Shown: piece after piece, positions 18,514-29,450 of the stretch
Layout of the letters: each line of letters begins with the position of its first letter
How positions within the stretch are numbered: the first letter of the stretch is position 1
DNA from: Proteus columbae
Lineage (GTDB): Bacteria > Pseudomonadota > Gammaproteobacteria > Enterobacterales > Enterobacteriaceae
Reading direction: 5' to 3'
Length of the DNA stretch: 64,000 nt
Assembly: GCF_002777965.1 (NCBI RefSeq)
Contig: NZ_NGVR01000026.1
Span: forward strand, 34,575-98,574
Program-made: the position numbers and the translations under genes
Notes under the pieces: model-generated
What the model saw: only the letters and a program-made list of their open reading frames with translations
What the model was told of the DNA's origin: nothing
Databases searched by the model: none

Positions 18514-20343
18514 GTGTCCACAGCAGAAGTTCTTAATTCAATGCCATCAGCACAGGTTATTTTGCGAGAAACCTTTGGTTATCAGCAATTTCGCCCTGGT
18601 CAGCAAGAAATCATCCATACCATTACAACTGGGAGAGATTGCCTAGTCGTGATGCCGACAGGGGGTGGTAAATCCCTTTGTTATCAAATTCCCGCATTAT
18701 TGCTCGACGGGCTGACCGTGGTTGTTTCGCCACTTATCTCATTGATGAAAGATCAGGTTGATCAACTTTGCCTTCATGGTATTGAAGCTGCTTATTTGAA
18801 TTCAACCCAAACGCGTGAAGAGCAGTTTGATGTTCAAATACGTTGTCAAAAGGGTGAAATAAAACTGCTGTATATTGCCCCTGAACGTTTAATGATGGAG
18901 AGTTTTCTTCATCAATTAGTGCAATGGAAACCTGCTTTACTCGCAGTTGATGAAGCACACTGTATTTCACAATGGGGACATGATTTCCGTCCTGAATATC
19001 GCGGTATAGGGTTATTAAGACAACATCTTCCTGATGTGCCGATTATTGCACTGACGGCAACGGCGGATAATACAACACGTTACGATATTATTAATCAGCT
19101 AGTGTTGCGTGACCCTTTGATTCATATCAGCAGTTTCGATAGACCGAATATCCGCTACACTTTAGTAGAGAAATACAAACCGCTTGATCAGCTTTGGTTA
19201 TTTATTCGAGGTCAGAAAGGAAAGTCTGGCATTATTTACTGTAACAGTCGCAGTAAAGTCGAAGAAACCGCAGAACGCCTGAGTAAACGGGGATTAAGCA
19301 TTGCGGGTTATCATGCAGGAATGGAAATTGCACAACGAGCTAAAGTACAAGAAGCTTTCCAGCGGGATGATTTGCAAATTGTGGTTGCCACTGTTGCATT
19401 TGGTATGGGCATTAATAAACCCAATGTCCGATTTGTGGTTCATTTTGATATTCCGCGAAATATTGAATCTTATTACCAAGAAACAGGGCGTGCAGGGCGA
19501 GATGGGTTGCCCGCAGAAGCGGTATTGTTTTACGATCCTGCCGATATGGCGTGGTTGCGTCGTTGTTTAGATGAAAAGCCCGAAAGCGACCAAAAAGCAA
19601 TTGAAATGCATAAGCTTAATGCGATGGGGGCATTTGCTGAAGCTCAAACATGCCGACGTTTAGTGTTACTCAATTACTTCGATGAACATCGACAAAATGC
19701 CTGTGGTAACTGCGATATTTGCCTTGATCCTCCTAAGCAATATGATGGTTTAGTGGATGCACAAAAGGCATTGTCCTGTATTTATCGTACTGGTCAGCAC
19801 TTTGGTATCGGCTATATTGTTGAAATTTTAAGAGGCGCGAATAATCAGCGTATTCGAGATTCCGGACACGATACATTACCTGTTTATGGTATTGGTAAAG
19901 CGCAAAGCCATGAACATTGGGTGAGTGTGATCCGCCAGCTTATTCATTTAGGTATGGTGACACAAAATATTGTCCATCGCTCTGCATTACAACTGACAGA
20001 GATGGCTAGACCGATCTTACGTGGTGAAGTGCCATTACAATTAGCCGTACCTAGATTATTAAGCCCAACAAAAAGCCGTAATCAACAAACAAAAAATACC
20101 CATAGACAGTACGATAGAAAATTATTTGCGAAACTACGTAAATTACGTAAGTCTATTGCTGATGAAGAAAACATTCCGCCATTTGTCGTCTTTAATGATG
20201 TCACATTGATTGAAATGGCAGAGCAGTGCCCCGTTTACCCTGATGAATTGTTATTAATAAACGGTGTTGGACAACGAAAATTAGAACGATTTGGACCCGC
20301 TTTTATGACACTCATTCGTGACCATATTGAGGGCTTCGAATAA
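18514..20343 (+). CDS. recQ: ATP-dependent DNA helicase RecQ
   Basis: RecQ is a 3'-5' helicase of the RecF recombination pathway and of illegitimate-recombination suppression. The 609-residue protein has Walker A PTGGGKS, the DEAH box VDEAHCISQWGHDFRPEY, SF2 motif VI with QETGRAGRDG, a zinc-binding CGNCDIC region with an upstream Cys in TCRR, a winged-helix domain and a C-terminal HRDC domain. The start is GTG at 18514, preceded by AGAGGA at good spacing; the length equals that of E. coli. Confidence 0.97.
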   Translation: MSTAEVLNSMPSAQVILRETFGYQQFRPGQQEIIHTITTGRDCLVVMPTGGGKSLCYQIPALLLDGLTVVVSPLISLMKDQVDQLCLHGIEAAYLNSTQTREEQFDVQIRCQKGEIKLLYIAPERLMMESFLHQLVQWKPALLAVDEAHCISQWGHDFRPEYRGIGLLRQHLPDVPIIALTATADNTTRYDIINQLVLRDPLIHISSFDRPNIRYTLVEKYKPLDQLWLFIRGQKGKSGIIYCNSRSKVEETAERLSKRGLSIAGYHAGMEIAQRAKVQEAFQRDDLQIVVATVAFGMGINKPNVRFVVHFDIPRNIESYYQETGRAGRDGLPAEAVLFYDPADMAWLRRCLDEKPESDQKAIEMHKLNAMGAFAEAQTCRRLVLLNYFDEHRQNACGNCDICLDPPKQYDGLVDAQKALSCIYRTGQHFGIGYIVEILRGANNQRIRDSGHDTLPVYGIGKAQSHEHWVSVIRQLIHLGMVTQNIVHRSALQLTEMARPILRGEVPLQLAVPRLLSPTKSRNQQTKNTHRQYDRKLFAKLRKLRKSIADEENIPPFVVFNDVTLIEMAEQCPVYPDELLLINGVGQRKLERFGPAFMTLIRDHIEGFE

Positions 20344-20361
20344 CGCCAATAAGGAGAGCCA

Positions 20362-21366
20362 ATGACAACCACTCTGTTTAAATATTCGTGGTTATCGCGT
20401 GAAAAGCAGTTTTCTGCATTTACGAATGGCGTCTTATTGGATTTTTGGGGGCAACGCGAAGAGGGTGAGTTTGTTGGTGTTGATGGCGCCAAAATTCGCT
20501 ATGTTCACTGGCGCTCACCATTGCACAATAAAGCACTGGTTATTGCTTCAGGTCGTAGTGAAAGCTATGTAAAGTACCCTGAAGTTGCATTCGATTTCTT
20601 TCACTCAGGCTATGATATTTTTCTTCTCGATCATCGAGGGCAAGGGCTTTCTGACAGGCTATTAGAAGATACACAAAAAGGGCATGTAGAGAAATTTAGT
20701 GATTATATCGATGATTTCTCGACGTTCGTCGATACAATAGTGTTGCCTTTTCAATATCAGCATTACTTTGCATTAGCTCACTCAATGGGCGGTGCTATCT
20801 TAGCCGGATATCTTCTAAAGCAAACTCATGTTTTTAAAGCAGCGGCATTAAGTGCGCCGATGTTTGGTATTAAATTACCCATACCTCGCTGGGTGGCTAA
20901 TTTTTTAGTTAACCGAGCAGAACAAAGTCAATCTGAAAGAAATAACTACGCGGTATCAACAGGTAAATGGTTTCCACTGCCATTTATCCTTAATGTATTA
21001 ACACATAGCCATGAGCGATATCGCCGGTATTTACGTTATTATGCTGATTTTCCAGAACTACGATTAGGCGGACCGACTTATCATTGGATGGGGGAAAGTC
21101 TAAAAATGGGAGATTGGTTAATTGAACATGCGGGAGAGATTAATACCCCTCTATTAGTGCTCGAAGCAGAGCATGATAAGGTGGTAGATAATCAAGAGCT
21201 AAGGGCTTTCTGTGAACGTTATAGTCAGTCCAGAACAAGAGAAGAAAAGCAAAAATTGCCACTGGTGATTGAAGGTGCGCATCATGAAATCTTGTTCGAA
21301 ATAGATAAGCTACGCTCACAAGCATTAAATGAAATCTGTGAGTTTTATGATAAGCATTTATTTTAA
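20362..21366 (+). CDS. pldB: Lysophospholipase L2
   Basis: PldB hydrolyses lysophospholipids and can act with the inner-membrane acyl-transfer system; it complements PldA in phospholipid turnover. The 334-residue alpha/beta hydrolase has the nucleophile elbow AHSMGGA, the strand-loop FLLDHRGQGLSDR, and the catalytic Asp/His in EAEHDKVVDN and EGAHHEILFE. It follows recQ by 18 bases with an AAGGAGAG ribosome-binding site and precedes yigL, as in E. coli. Confidence 0.96.
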   Translation: MTTTLFKYSWLSREKQFSAFTNGVLLDFWGQREEGEFVGVDGAKIRYVHWRSPLHNKALVIASGRSESYVKYPEVAFDFFHSGYDIFLLDHRGQGLSDRLLEDTQKGHVEKFSDYIDDFSTFVDTIVLPFQYQHYFALAHSMGGAILAGYLLKQTHVFKAAALSAPMFGIKLPIPRWVANFLVNRAEQSQSERNNYAVSTGKWFPLPFILNVLTHSHERYRRYLRYYADFPELRLGGPTYHWMGESLKMGDWLIEHAGEINTPLLVLEAEHDKVVDNQELRAFCERYSQSRTREEKQKLPLVIEGAHHEILFEIDKLRSQALNEICEFYDKHLF

Positions 21367-21378
21367 TCAGGAATGTGT

Positions 21379-22179
21379 ATGTATTCGATAGTCGCTTCAG
21401 ATCTTGATGGCACACTGTTATCACCTAATCATGTATTAACTCCCTATACGCAAGAAACCCTGCACCTACTTATTAATAAAGGCGTGCACTTTGTATTCGC
21501 AACAGGTCGTCATCATGTTGATGTTGCTCAAATTCGTGATGGATTAGGCATTAACGCTTATATGATAACTTCTAATGGTGCACGCGTGCATAACACTCGT
21601 GGCGACCTTATTTTTAGCCAAGATCTTGAGCCTGAAATTGCTTATGACTTGGCTCTTATGGTTTTTGATCACCCTGAAATTGAAACTAATATTTATGCAG
21701 GTGACTACTGGTATGTTAATAAGGAGATGCCAGGGGCTTGTGAGTTTTTTCGAGAATCAGACTTTAGCTATGAATTGTATTGTAAAACAGGATTTCCGAC
21801 CACCAATGTCTGCAAAGTCTTCTTCACCTCTGATGATCATGAGCTATTACTGAAGCTAGAGAATGAAATTAATCAGCACTGGGGTGATAAGGTCAATGTG
21901 AGTTTCTCACTGCGTAATTGCTTAGAAGTGATGGCTGGTGGCGTATCTAAAGGTGAAGCGCTAGAAAAAGTGGCTAAGTTAATGCAACACACCGCCAAAG
22001 ATGCGGTTGCGTTTGGCGACGGTATGAATGACAAAGAGATGCTACAGACAGCCGGTAAAGGTTGCATTATGGAAAATGCGCACCAAACATTGAAAGATTT
22101 GCTACCCAATATGGAAGTGATTGGGACTAATGCTGATGAAGCTGTACCTCATTATTTACGTAAATTATACCAAGTGTGA
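21379..22179 (+). CDS. yigL: HAD-IIB phosphatase YigL
   Basis: The 266-residue protein belongs to the Cof-type HAD phosphatases. Motif I is ASDLDGTLLSP, motif II is ITSNGARV, the conserved lysine is in GGVSKGEAL, and motif III is AFGDGMNDKEML. E. coli YigL dephosphorylates pyridoxal phosphate and sugar phosphates and relieves glucose-phosphate stress when SgrS stabilises the pldB-yigL mRNA. I chose ATG at 21379 over 21373 because AGGA at 21369-21372 is correctly spaced only for 21379. Confidence 0.95.
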   Translation: MYSIVASDLDGTLLSPNHVLTPYTQETLHLLINKGVHFVFATGRHHVDVAQIRDGLGINAYMITSNGARVHNTRGDLIFSQDLEPEIAYDLALMVFDHPEIETNIYAGDYWYVNKEMPGACEFFRESDFSYELYCKTGFPTTNVCKVFFTSDDHELLLKLENEINQHWGDKVNVSFSLRNCLEVMAGGVSKGEALEKVAKLMQHTAKDAVAFGDGMNDKEMLQTAGKGCIMENAHQTLKDLLPNMEVIGTNADEAVPHYLRKLYQV

Positions 22180-22192
22180 TCTCTTCGAAAAG

Positions 22193-22228
22193 AAAAGGCG
22201 AACAACGTAATATTGTTCGCCTTTTTGT
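22193..22228. terminator. Bidirectional terminator between yigL and mscM
   Basis: AAAAGGCGAACAA and TTGTTCGCCTTTTT form a 13-base stem around CGTAATA, with A-runs and T-runs on both sides. It lies between two convergent genes. Confidence 0.92.
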
Positions 22229-22248
22229 CTATTAATTGAATAGATAGA

Positions 22249-25200
22249 TTATAATCCGCCCACTTCTCTTGGTGTTGCTCGCATTGAGCTACGAATTGTA
22301 TTACCCATCATATCCACTCTTGCTTGGAATGGTGGGAACGGTAATGGGATACCGTGTTCTGCAAAGGCTAAGAGAATATTTTGGTGGATCTCGTGTCTTG
22401 CAGGCATTCTATGTCCCATCTCTGCGGCATAAACCCGTAATTCGAAAATCTGAATGCCTTGCTGTAAATCGACCAGATAAACCTCAGGCGCTGGGTTTTC
22501 TAAAATCATCGTAGAGCGTTTTGAGGCTTCTAATAACACATTTGTCACTTGCTCACTGTTGCAGTCTGCAGGAGCAGGGATTGTCATTACGATACGGGTG
22601 ACAGAATCTGATAGTGACCAGTTAATAAATTGCTCTGTAATAAAGGCTTTGTTCGGTACAATAATTTCTTTTCTATCCCAGTCGGTTAACGTAGTTGCCC
22701 GTGTGTTGATCTTAGAGATATTCCCCGTCAAATTACGAATTGTCACGGTATCGCCAATACGAATAGGTTTCTCAAACAAGATCATCAACCCTGAAATGAT
22801 ATTGGCAAAGATTTCTTGTAAACCAAAACCAAGTCCGACCCCCATTGCTGCCACTAACCATTGTAATTTTGACCATTCAATACCTAACAACGAGAAGCCC
22901 ACGATACTACCAATCAGTGTAATGCTGTATTTGGTCATTGTGGTAATGGCGTAACCTGTACCCGGTGTTAAATCTAGATGCTGTAAAATGGCCAACTCAA
23001 GTAAAGCAGGGAGGTTTCGAACTAATTGAGTTGTAATAATAATGACGAGGATCGCCACTAAAATAGAGCCCATTGTGATAGGTTGCACCGTATTAACGCC
23101 ATTCACCGATGAGGTGACATCCCAAAGTCGAATATTATCGACAAAAGAGAATGCAGTGTTTAATTCAGACCACAATAAGATCATCGACACTAATGCAATC
23201 ATAGTCAGAATAGAGCGAACTAAACCAATGGATTGCGCACTGATAGTATCAAGGTCTATTTCTTGAGCTTCGATTTCAAGTCCTACTGTGCTCTCACCAC
23301 TGCTCCCGACAATCGTATTTTCATCTTCACCTTTTGCGCGCTGAGCCAGAATTTCTGCACGCTTTTGTTTAGCACGTTCAAAAGCTAATTTCCGGCGCTG
23401 AATAAGCATCCATCGCTGAATAATGTGGTAGATAATCAGCAGGGCAAACCAAATGGCGACAGACATTTCTAAACGACCGAGTAAGACAATCGATGTAGAA
23501 AGGTAACCTAAGACGGCGGCTAAACCTGCAATAACCGGAGCAAGCAGTAAGAACCACCATAAAATGGTGTTGATCAGGTTATCGCCAGATCCATGTTTAT
23601 CAAGATAAAGCGGGACGTGAGCTTTTTTAAGGCTAGATGTAATAAAGCTTAGGGCGATACAGAGCAGTAAGAAACAGAAACGACCGACTGTGGGTGCAAA
23701 TTCTCTATCGCTATAATATTCAAAGGTAATTAATGACATCATCAGTGGAACGATGACAAAAATAGAAAGCTGGTAAAAGCGCATCGCTTTTTTAACACGG
23801 CTCTCTTTCCACTTAAATTGAGCAATAAACAGGCCGTTATGACGTGCAAACGTTGCACTTATCATAAATAACCACAGCACAGGTGCTGCGGCTGTGACTC
23901 CATATCCAATAGCTCCCGCCATTGGATAACGCCATTCAACACTTTGTAAGCCATAACCTACGGCAGACCATAACAGAGGTAATGGCAGCGCAATTAAAAT
24001 AGACCAAAAGACAGTGCGTATTGTCAGTGAAAAGTGATCTTGTGTGACTTTACCAATACGGTTGCTGACTCTTTCAAGAAATGCGTTGTAATGTTTTCGA
24101 GTGCGCAGGCTAAAGCCCACAATTGATAAAGTGACAAATAGAAATAGGAACGTATCCTGATTTTTAAGCATGCTGACAGCGGCATGACCTAATTGTGAAA
24201 AGGTATCTAGCGAAAGTAATCGAGTAATATCTTTGACTAATAAAACTGGATAATTAAATTTGATAGGGCTGATATCAGCAACCCAGAACATATAACGGTT
24301 TGTTGCGTCTTTTGTCTCTTTTAACGCATCCGCTAATTGGGTTGTCGCAACTTTTAGTTTTGTTAATTCAAGAATTTGAGAGTCATAGCCGGATAGCAAT
24401 GAATTCAATAATTCATGGCGTGCTTGGATAAGAGAATCAAAAATATATTGCTGAGCTTCAGGCAATTTAGAGCCATCGGCAGTGTCTGGTGGCTGGATCT
24501 TACTTAAGTTTTCCAGCATATCCTCGTAGCCTAAACGCTCAACACGTAACTGAATAATATCTCTATCAAGTTCCTGTGAACGAGGCATTTCTGGTAAGCG
24601 GGAAAGCTGTGTTCTTAATGCCTCACCTAATGCTGTCGAGCCACTTAACCACTGTGCTTGTTCTCGAATAGTGGTGAGCGTTTGACGAACTTGCTGTGTC
24701 TGTTGTGTGGTAATGCGTTGTTTTTCTGATAACTCACTCATTTCCTGTGTTTGTTTATTCAGGATCTGAGAGAGTTCACGGTTAGTTTGGATCTGCTTTG
24801 TCAGAAACTCAGGAAGCTCACCACCTTTCTCCGCTAACATCTCTGTTTTTTCTAATGCCAGATTAGCCACTTCTTGGCGCTTTATATTTAATAAGCTGCG
24901 CAATTGTTGTAGTTGCACATCAAGACGTTGATAGCGTTTTTTAAATAATTCTAAGCGAAGGCGAGCAATTTCTTGGCGGTTATTAGCTGAAAGTTGTGCC
25001 ATTTCAAGCTCATTGACCATCGCTTTACGAGCGGTGACTTCAGCTTGTGTTAGCTTATTTTGTGCTTCTGTCAACGGTGTTGTTGATGTGCTGGTAGCCG
25101 CGAGTCTTGTTGTTGCCTCGCTGAGTAAACGGCGCGCTTCAGAAAGCTGTTGGGGTAATAAGTTTAAAGATTCGCTAATTTCTCGGCTTTTATCTTGCTC

Positions 25201-25584
25201 TTGTTGCTGAAGCCTTGCTTGTTCCATCAATTGGCTACTGATTTGAATAATTTTTTGTTCTAAATCAGGGATGCTAATTTTTTCAGGGATAGTCGGAACA
25301 GCATGGCTTTCTTCAAGAAGTTTGCTTCTTAGCTCTTGAGTAATTTGAGGGTAATCATCAATGGTTTTTTGATAGCTATCTGCGTTTGTTTGCGCTTTTT
25401 CGCCATCATTAATCCAGTTGATAGTACCTTGTAGCGCCTGAACTGCCTCAATATCTTGAGGATTGGTGCTTCCTTCAAGTTGTTTAATATCTTGACGTAA
25501 TTTCTCCACATCCGCTGATATTGCAGATGTGCTTAACGAAAGCGTCAAAAATAGCGAGAAGAAAAGACTAATTATCAGGCGCAC
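22249..25584 (-). CDS. mscM: Miniconductance mechanosensitive channel MscM (YjeP)
   Basis: MscM belongs to the large MscS-like channels that open on hypo-osmotic shock. The 1111-residue protein (E. coli 1107) has a signal peptide, a long periplasmic coiled-coil region (about residues 25-430), about eleven transmembrane helices, and the C-terminal MscS domain, whose pore helix region reads MGVGLGFGLQEIFANIISG, followed by the beta domain with VTIRNLTGNISKINTRAT. The operon partner psd and sequence match to YjeP distinguish it from the similarly sized MscK. GTG at 25584 has GGAG eight bases upstream. Confidence 0.96.
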   Translation of the reverse strand: MRLIISLFFSLFLTLSLSTSAISADVEKLRQDIKQLEGSTNPQDIEAVQALQGTINWINDGEKAQTNADSYQKTIDDYPQITQELRSKLLEESHAVPTIPEKISIPDLEQKIIQISSQLMEQARLQQQEQDKSREISESLNLLPQQLSEARRLLSEATTRLAATSTSTTPLTEAQNKLTQAEVTARKAMVNELEMAQLSANNRQEIARLRLELFKKRYQRLDVQLQQLRSLLNIKRQEVANLALEKTEMLAEKGGELPEFLTKQIQTNRELSQILNKQTQEMSELSEKQRITTQQTQQVRQTLTTIREQAQWLSGSTALGEALRTQLSRLPEMPRSQELDRDIIQLRVERLGYEDMLENLSKIQPPDTADGSKLPEAQQYIFDSLIQARHELLNSLLSGYDSQILELTKLKVATTQLADALKETKDATNRYMFWVADISPIKFNYPVLLVKDITRLLSLDTFSQLGHAAVSMLKNQDTFLFLFVTLSIVGFSLRTRKHYNAFLERVSNRIGKVTQDHFSLTIRTVFWSILIALPLPLLWSAVGYGLQSVEWRYPMAGAIGYGVTAAAPVLWLFMISATFARHNGLFIAQFKWKESRVKKAMRFYQLSIFVIVPLMMSLITFEYYSDREFAPTVGRFCFLLLCIALSFITSSLKKAHVPLYLDKHGSGDNLINTILWWFLLLAPVIAGLAAVLGYLSTSIVLLGRLEMSVAIWFALLIIYHIIQRWMLIQRRKLAFERAKQKRAEILAQRAKGEDENTIVGSSGESTVGLEIEAQEIDLDTISAQSIGLVRSILTMIALVSMILLWSELNTAFSFVDNIRLWDVTSSVNGVNTVQPITMGSILVAILVIIITTQLVRNLPALLELAILQHLDLTPGTGYAITTMTKYSITLIGSIVGFSLLGIEWSKLQWLVAAMGVGLGFGLQEIFANIISGLMILFEKPIRIGDTVTIRNLTGNISKINTRATTLTDWDRKEIIVPNKAFITEQFINWSLSDSVTRIVMTIPAPADCNSEQVTNVLLEASKRSTMILENPAPEVYLVDLQQGIQIFELRVYAAEMGHRMPARHEIHQNILLAFAEHGIPLPFPPFQARVDMMGNTIRSSMRATPREVGGL

Positions 25585-25606
25585 AAAGGTTACTCCGAAT
25601 TACGTG

Positions 25607-26503
25607 TTATTCACTGATGGCATTATTGTCATTACCAGCGACATTGATGATGGAACCTAGTTGTTCCCCCATTAATGTAACGGAGCCATTCATAAGATCT
25701 TTATTCAGTTGAACGGTATTTTCTGGGAAAAGGTTGATGACTGTTGAGCCTAACTTAAATCGGCCCATTTCTTCACCTTTCTTCAAGAATATCGCTCCTG
25801 CTTTATCCGCTTGAGGATATGTCCAACGTTTAATAATGCCTTCACGAGGTGGCGTTACCATGCCACACCAAACCGTTTCAATACTACCAACGATTGTTGC
25901 ACCAACTAGAATTTGTATCATTGGGCCAAATTGAGTTTCAAAGAGGCAAATAATACGTTCATTACGTGCAAATAAGTTAGGGACATTAGCCGCTGTTAAT
26001 GGATTAACAGAGAAGAGATCGCCTGGAACATAAATCATCTCTTTTAATAAACCATCACAAGGCATGTGAACACGATGGTAATCGCGAGGTGAAAGATAAG
26101 TGGTAATAAATTGACCATGACGGAATTTATCAGCCAACATAAAATTACCCGCAAGTAATGCCTCAAGGGTGTAATGATGCCCTTTGGCTTGCAGAATTTG
26201 ATCGTCTTGAATAAGACCTAGTTGGCTGACTGCGCCATCAGCAGGTAATGCAAGTTTGTCATCACCTTCGACAATAGGGCGAGCACCGTCTTTTAATGCA
26301 CGAATAAAGAAATCGTTGAATGAAGAATAAGCTTGGAACTGGCTGTCTTTTGCTTCATTCATATCGACTTTATATGCTTTAGCAAAGGCTTTGATCGCAA
26401 ATTGGGTAATTACACCTGCTTTTTTATTTGCAAACCAACCTGCTAGCTGTGTGAGCCATAATTTAGGCAATAAATACTGTAGTTTAATTTTTAGCTTGTC
26501 CAA
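25607..26503 (-). CDS. psd: Phosphatidylserine decarboxylase proenzyme
   Basis: Psd decarboxylates phosphatidylserine to phosphatidylethanolamine at the inner membrane. From TTG at 26503 it is 298 residues. The self-cleavage motif LGST is at 251-254: cleavage before Ser253 forms the pyruvoyl prosthetic group and the alpha and beta chains. A farther in-frame TTG (26542) lacks a ribosome-binding site and adds unconserved residues. TTG at 26503 has AGAGG seven bases away and gives the family start [17 protein letters not shown]. The protein lacks most of the acidic tail of the 322-residue E. coli enzyme. It is upstream of mscM in the same operon. Confidence 0.95.
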   Translation of the reverse strand: MDKLKIKLQYLLPKLWLTQLAGWFANKKAGVITQFAIKAFAKAYKVDMNEAKDSQFQAYSSFNDFFIRALKDGARPIVEGDDKLALPADGAVSQLGLIQDDQILQAKGHHYTLEALLAGNFMLADKFRHGQFITTYLSPRDYHRVHMPCDGLLKEMIYVPGDLFSVNPLTAANVPNLFARNERIICLFETQFGPMIQILVGATIVGSIETVWCGMVTPPREGIIKRWTYPQADKAGAIFLKKGEEMGRFKLGSTVINLFPENTVQLNKDLMNGSVTLMGEQLGSIINVAGNDNNAISE

Positions 26504-26591
26504 AATGGCAACCTCTGGGATTGAACGATAAAAAATAGACAAAAGGAGTCTATTGTACCCACCCTTAATAGGGTTGTCAGTGAATCAATTG

Positions 26592-27650
26592 TTAAGTGTC
26601 TAAATTAATATTCTTACGAACCTTCACCTGACTCATACTTTCTAAAATACGATGGTAATTTTCAAAGCGTGTTTCTGCTATCTCACCGTTATTTACGGCT
26701 TCACTAATTAAGCAACCAGGATCATCTAAGTGTTTGCAATCACGGAACTTACAGCCACCCAGATAAGGTCTAAATTCAATAAACCCTTTTGTCACTTGTT
26801 CTGGCGTTAAATGCCATAAGCCAAATTCACGCACACCCGGCGAGTCAATGACATCTCCTCCTTGTGGGAAATGGTAAAGGCGTGATGCGGTAGTGGTATG
26901 CTGACCTAAACCTGAGTTATCAGAAACCTGATTAACCAGAATACTCTCTTCCATTGGAGGCAATAACGTATTGAGTAAGCTTGATTTTCCGACACCAGAT
27001 TGCCCTGCAAAAATGGAGATACGGCCAATCAATTCTTGTGTTAACGCATCAAGACCTTCTTTGGTATAGCTAGAGACTTCAAGAACACGATAGCCAATAT
27101 CTTTATAAGTTTGCATCCATTCACTGACAGTCTTACGGCTTTCTTCGTCTAACATATCGATTTTATTGAGCACAATTAGAGGCTCAACGTTTAAAGTTTC
27201 ACATGCTACAAGGTAACGGTCGATAATATTTAAAGAGAGTTCAGGCAAAATAGCCGAAACGATAATAATTTGATCAATATTAGCAGCAATGGGCTTAATA
27301 CCATCATAATAGTCAGGACGAGTAAGTACTGAAGTTCGTTCGTGTACAGCTTCTACAATACCATTTACGCGAACATTTTCTTGTGTTTGTAGCGCAGGAC
27401 GCCAAACAACTTTATCACCCGTTACCAGTGATGAAATTGTGCGTCGAATATTGCATCGTGTAATAGTGCCGTCAGCCGCTTCGATATCTGCATGTTGACC
27501 AAAACGGCTGATCACTAGGCCTTCGGTCGTTTCGCCCAATTGCGTATCGTCTAATTCAACGTGGTTTTTTTTCTCTTTGCTCTGCAAACGCTTTTTATGA
27601 TTTTCTTGTACTCGGCGTTGCTGGCCTTTAGATAATTTACGTTTTGTCAC
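26592..27650 (-). CDS. rsgA: Ribosome small subunit GTPase RsgA
   Basis: RsgA is a circularly permuted GTPase that checks late maturation of the 30S decoding centre. The 352-residue protein has an N-terminal OB-fold, then G4 (NKID, 162-165) before G1 (GQSGVGKSS, 216-224) and G3 (DSPG, 269-272), the permuted order diagnostic for the family. The C-terminal zinc knuckle is in [16 protein letters not shown]. It starts with GTG at 27650 behind GAGG and is divergent from orn. Confidence 0.97.
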   Translation of the reverse strand: MTKRKLSKGQQRRVQENHKKRLQSKEKKNHVELDDTQLGETTEGLVISRFGQHADIEAADGTITRCNIRRTISSLVTGDKVVWRPALQTQENVRVNGIVEAVHERTSVLTRPDYYDGIKPIAANIDQIIIVSAILPELSLNIIDRYLVACETLNVEPLIVLNKIDMLDEESRKTVSEWMQTYKDIGYRVLEVSSYTKEGLDALTQELIGRISIFAGQSGVGKSSLLNTLLPPMEESILVNQVSDNSGLGQHTTTASRLYHFPQGGDVIDSPGVREFGLWHLTPEQVTKGFIEFRPYLGGCKFRDCKHLDDPGCLISEAVNNGEIAETRFENYHRILESMSQVKVRKNINLDT

Positions 27651-27765
27651 CGATCCTCACTTGTATTATTCGGTTAGATGTTCTTCTGTCGTGCTTATTG
27701 AGTAAACGCGCTATGATAAACGCTAAAATATCATGTCTCACACTTAGAAACAGCTAGGATATATT

Positions 27766-28311
27766 ATGTCAAAAAGCGAGAACAATCTGATCTGGATAGA
27801 TCTGGAAATGACAGGTCTTGATCCTGAATGTGACCGTATCATCGAAATTGCCACTATCGTGACAGATCCTCAACTTAATATTTTAGCCGAAGGCCCTGTA
27901 ATTGCAGTACATCAATCTGATGAACAATTAAGTTTAATGGATGAATGGAATACACGTACCCATACAGGTAGTGGTTTAGTTGAACGTGTAAAAGCCAGTT
28001 TATATGATGATAATTCAGCACAAAAAGCGACAATTGAATTCCTAGAAAAATGGGTACCAAAAGGCGTATCACCTATCTGTGGTAATAGTGTGGGGCAAGA
28101 TAGACGTTTTCTATACCGTTATATGCCAGAGCTAGAGCAATATTTTCACTACCGTTATCTTGATGTGAGCACATTAAAAGAGTTAGCACGTCGCTGGAAA
28201 CCTGAAATTTTAGAGGGTTTTGAGAAAAAGAATACTCATCAGGCATTGGATGATATTCGTGAATCCATTGCGGAGCTTGCTTATTATCGTAAAACCTTTA
28301 TTAAAGAGTAA
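27766..28311 (+). CDS. orn: Oligoribonuclease
   Basis: Orn degrades 2-5 nucleotide RNAs to mononucleotides, completing RNA decay and hydrolysing pGpG from c-di-GMP breakdown. The 181-residue DEDDh exonuclease (E. coli 181) shows [10 protein letters not shown] (first Asp and Glu), [11 protein letters not shown] (second Asp) and [11 protein letters not shown] (final His and Asp). It is divergent from rsgA and upstream of the tRNA-Gly cluster. Confidence 0.98.
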   Translation: MSKSENNLIWIDLEMTGLDPECDRIIEIATIVTDPQLNILAEGPVIAVHQSDEQLSLMDEWNTRTHTGSGLVERVKASLYDDNSAQKATIEFLEKWVPKGVSPICGNSVGQDRRFLYRYMPELEQYFHYRYLDVSTLKELARRWKPEILEGFEKKNTHQALDDIRESIAELAYYRKTFIKE

Positions 28312-28399
28312 AAAGCGTGCACTCATGATTGATATTGCATCATTGTGATGATTTTATCGGCATGTAATCAAAAAAACGTATTTTTTTGTTGATAAGGGC

Positions 28400-28427
28400 T
28401 TGCGGTTAAGCATTTTTCTCGTATAAT
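28400..28427 (+). promoter_or_regulatory. Promoter of the tRNA-Gly cluster
   Basis: TTGCGG (28400-28405) and TATAAT (28422-28427) are 16 bases apart. A GC-rich discriminator, GCGC, follows the -10, the usual mark of a stringently controlled stable-RNA promoter. The first tRNA begins 50 bases further on. Confidence 0.82.
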
Positions 28428-28477
28428 GCGCTTCCCGTACCGATGAAGAATTTTGTTTGTACGGGTGTAAGAAAGAC

Positions 28478-28553
<76 letters not shown>

Positions 28554-28589
28554 ATCTTTCTTAGACAGCTATTAGTAATGTTATGCGAC

Positions 28590-28665
<76 letters not shown>

Positions 28666-28700
28666 AATCTTTTACTAGTCATTGTCAAAACTTACCAAAT

Positions 28701-28776
<76 letters not shown>

Positions 28777-29212
28777 AGTTTTTCTCTTCTTGTTTTATCC
28801 AATCTCATTTATTAATCCCCATAAAGAAAATTTAAATTTTTTCTCTCGCTTTTTTTAATATCGACTACACTGTTTTAAGGTGCAGGTTAGGGAATTTTAC
28901 TTAATACTCGCAAAGAGAGTGTGTAGGATTATTGTTCAAAAAAGAAAATGTCATTACTACATGTAAGATCAAGCTATTTTTTTGTGATCTATCTTTGATC
29001 TTTACTTGCATTTCTATTTTGACAGCACTAGAATGTGCGCCTTTCCTCATTTAGAGGGGAAACTAGAGGCAAGATCATTTTTTAGGTTTTAGGCCTTTAT
29101 TCTGTTAAACATGCATTGAATAGTATTTTAGAAAAAGAAAAGGGTTTCTCAGGCTTTTCTTTAAAAAAACGTGATATATATTCTACTATTCTTAAAATCT
29201 TCCCAAATCTAT

Positions 29213-29221
29213 TTATCCACA
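29213..29221 (+). promoter_or_regulatory. DnaA box TTATCCACA (1)
   Basis: An exact match to the high-affinity DnaA box TTATNCACA, and the first of three in the datA-like locus. Confidence 0.85.
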
Positions 29222-29277
29222 GTGAGATGCTAATAACCACCGCATCTAAGCACTATTTATTTTTTTACTGCACAGAG

Positions 29278-29286
29278 TTATCCACA
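29278..29286 (+). promoter_or_regulatory. DnaA box TTATCCACA (2)
   Basis: A second exact DnaA box, 65 bases after the first and in the same orientation. The pair brackets a T-rich tract. Confidence 0.85.
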
Positions 29287-29441
29287 AGCACGTATCATTA
29301 AGTGATAAGGATATTATTCTCTTCAATAAATTGATTGGATTTTATATCTAATTGATAACTAAGTTTATTTTAATTTTTTAAATTTTGAGTCTTAGTTCGC
29401 TTGAATTTTTTTTTCATGTTGATAGGCAAGGGATTTTTATT

Positions 29442-29450
29442 TTATTCACA
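29442..29450 (+). promoter_or_regulatory. DnaA box TTATTCACA (3)
   Basis: A third exact match to TTATNCACA, 164 bases after the second and in the same orientation, close to the end of queG. Confidence 0.75.

Noticed and set aside
22249-25584. Possible MscK (KefA) instead of MscM
   Set aside because: Sequence along the channel domain and the adjoining psd gene match E. coli MscM (YjeP).
29116-29301. Plus-strand ORF of 61 codons
   Set aside because: It runs through two DnaA boxes in the datA-like region and has no ribosome-binding site or recognisable product.
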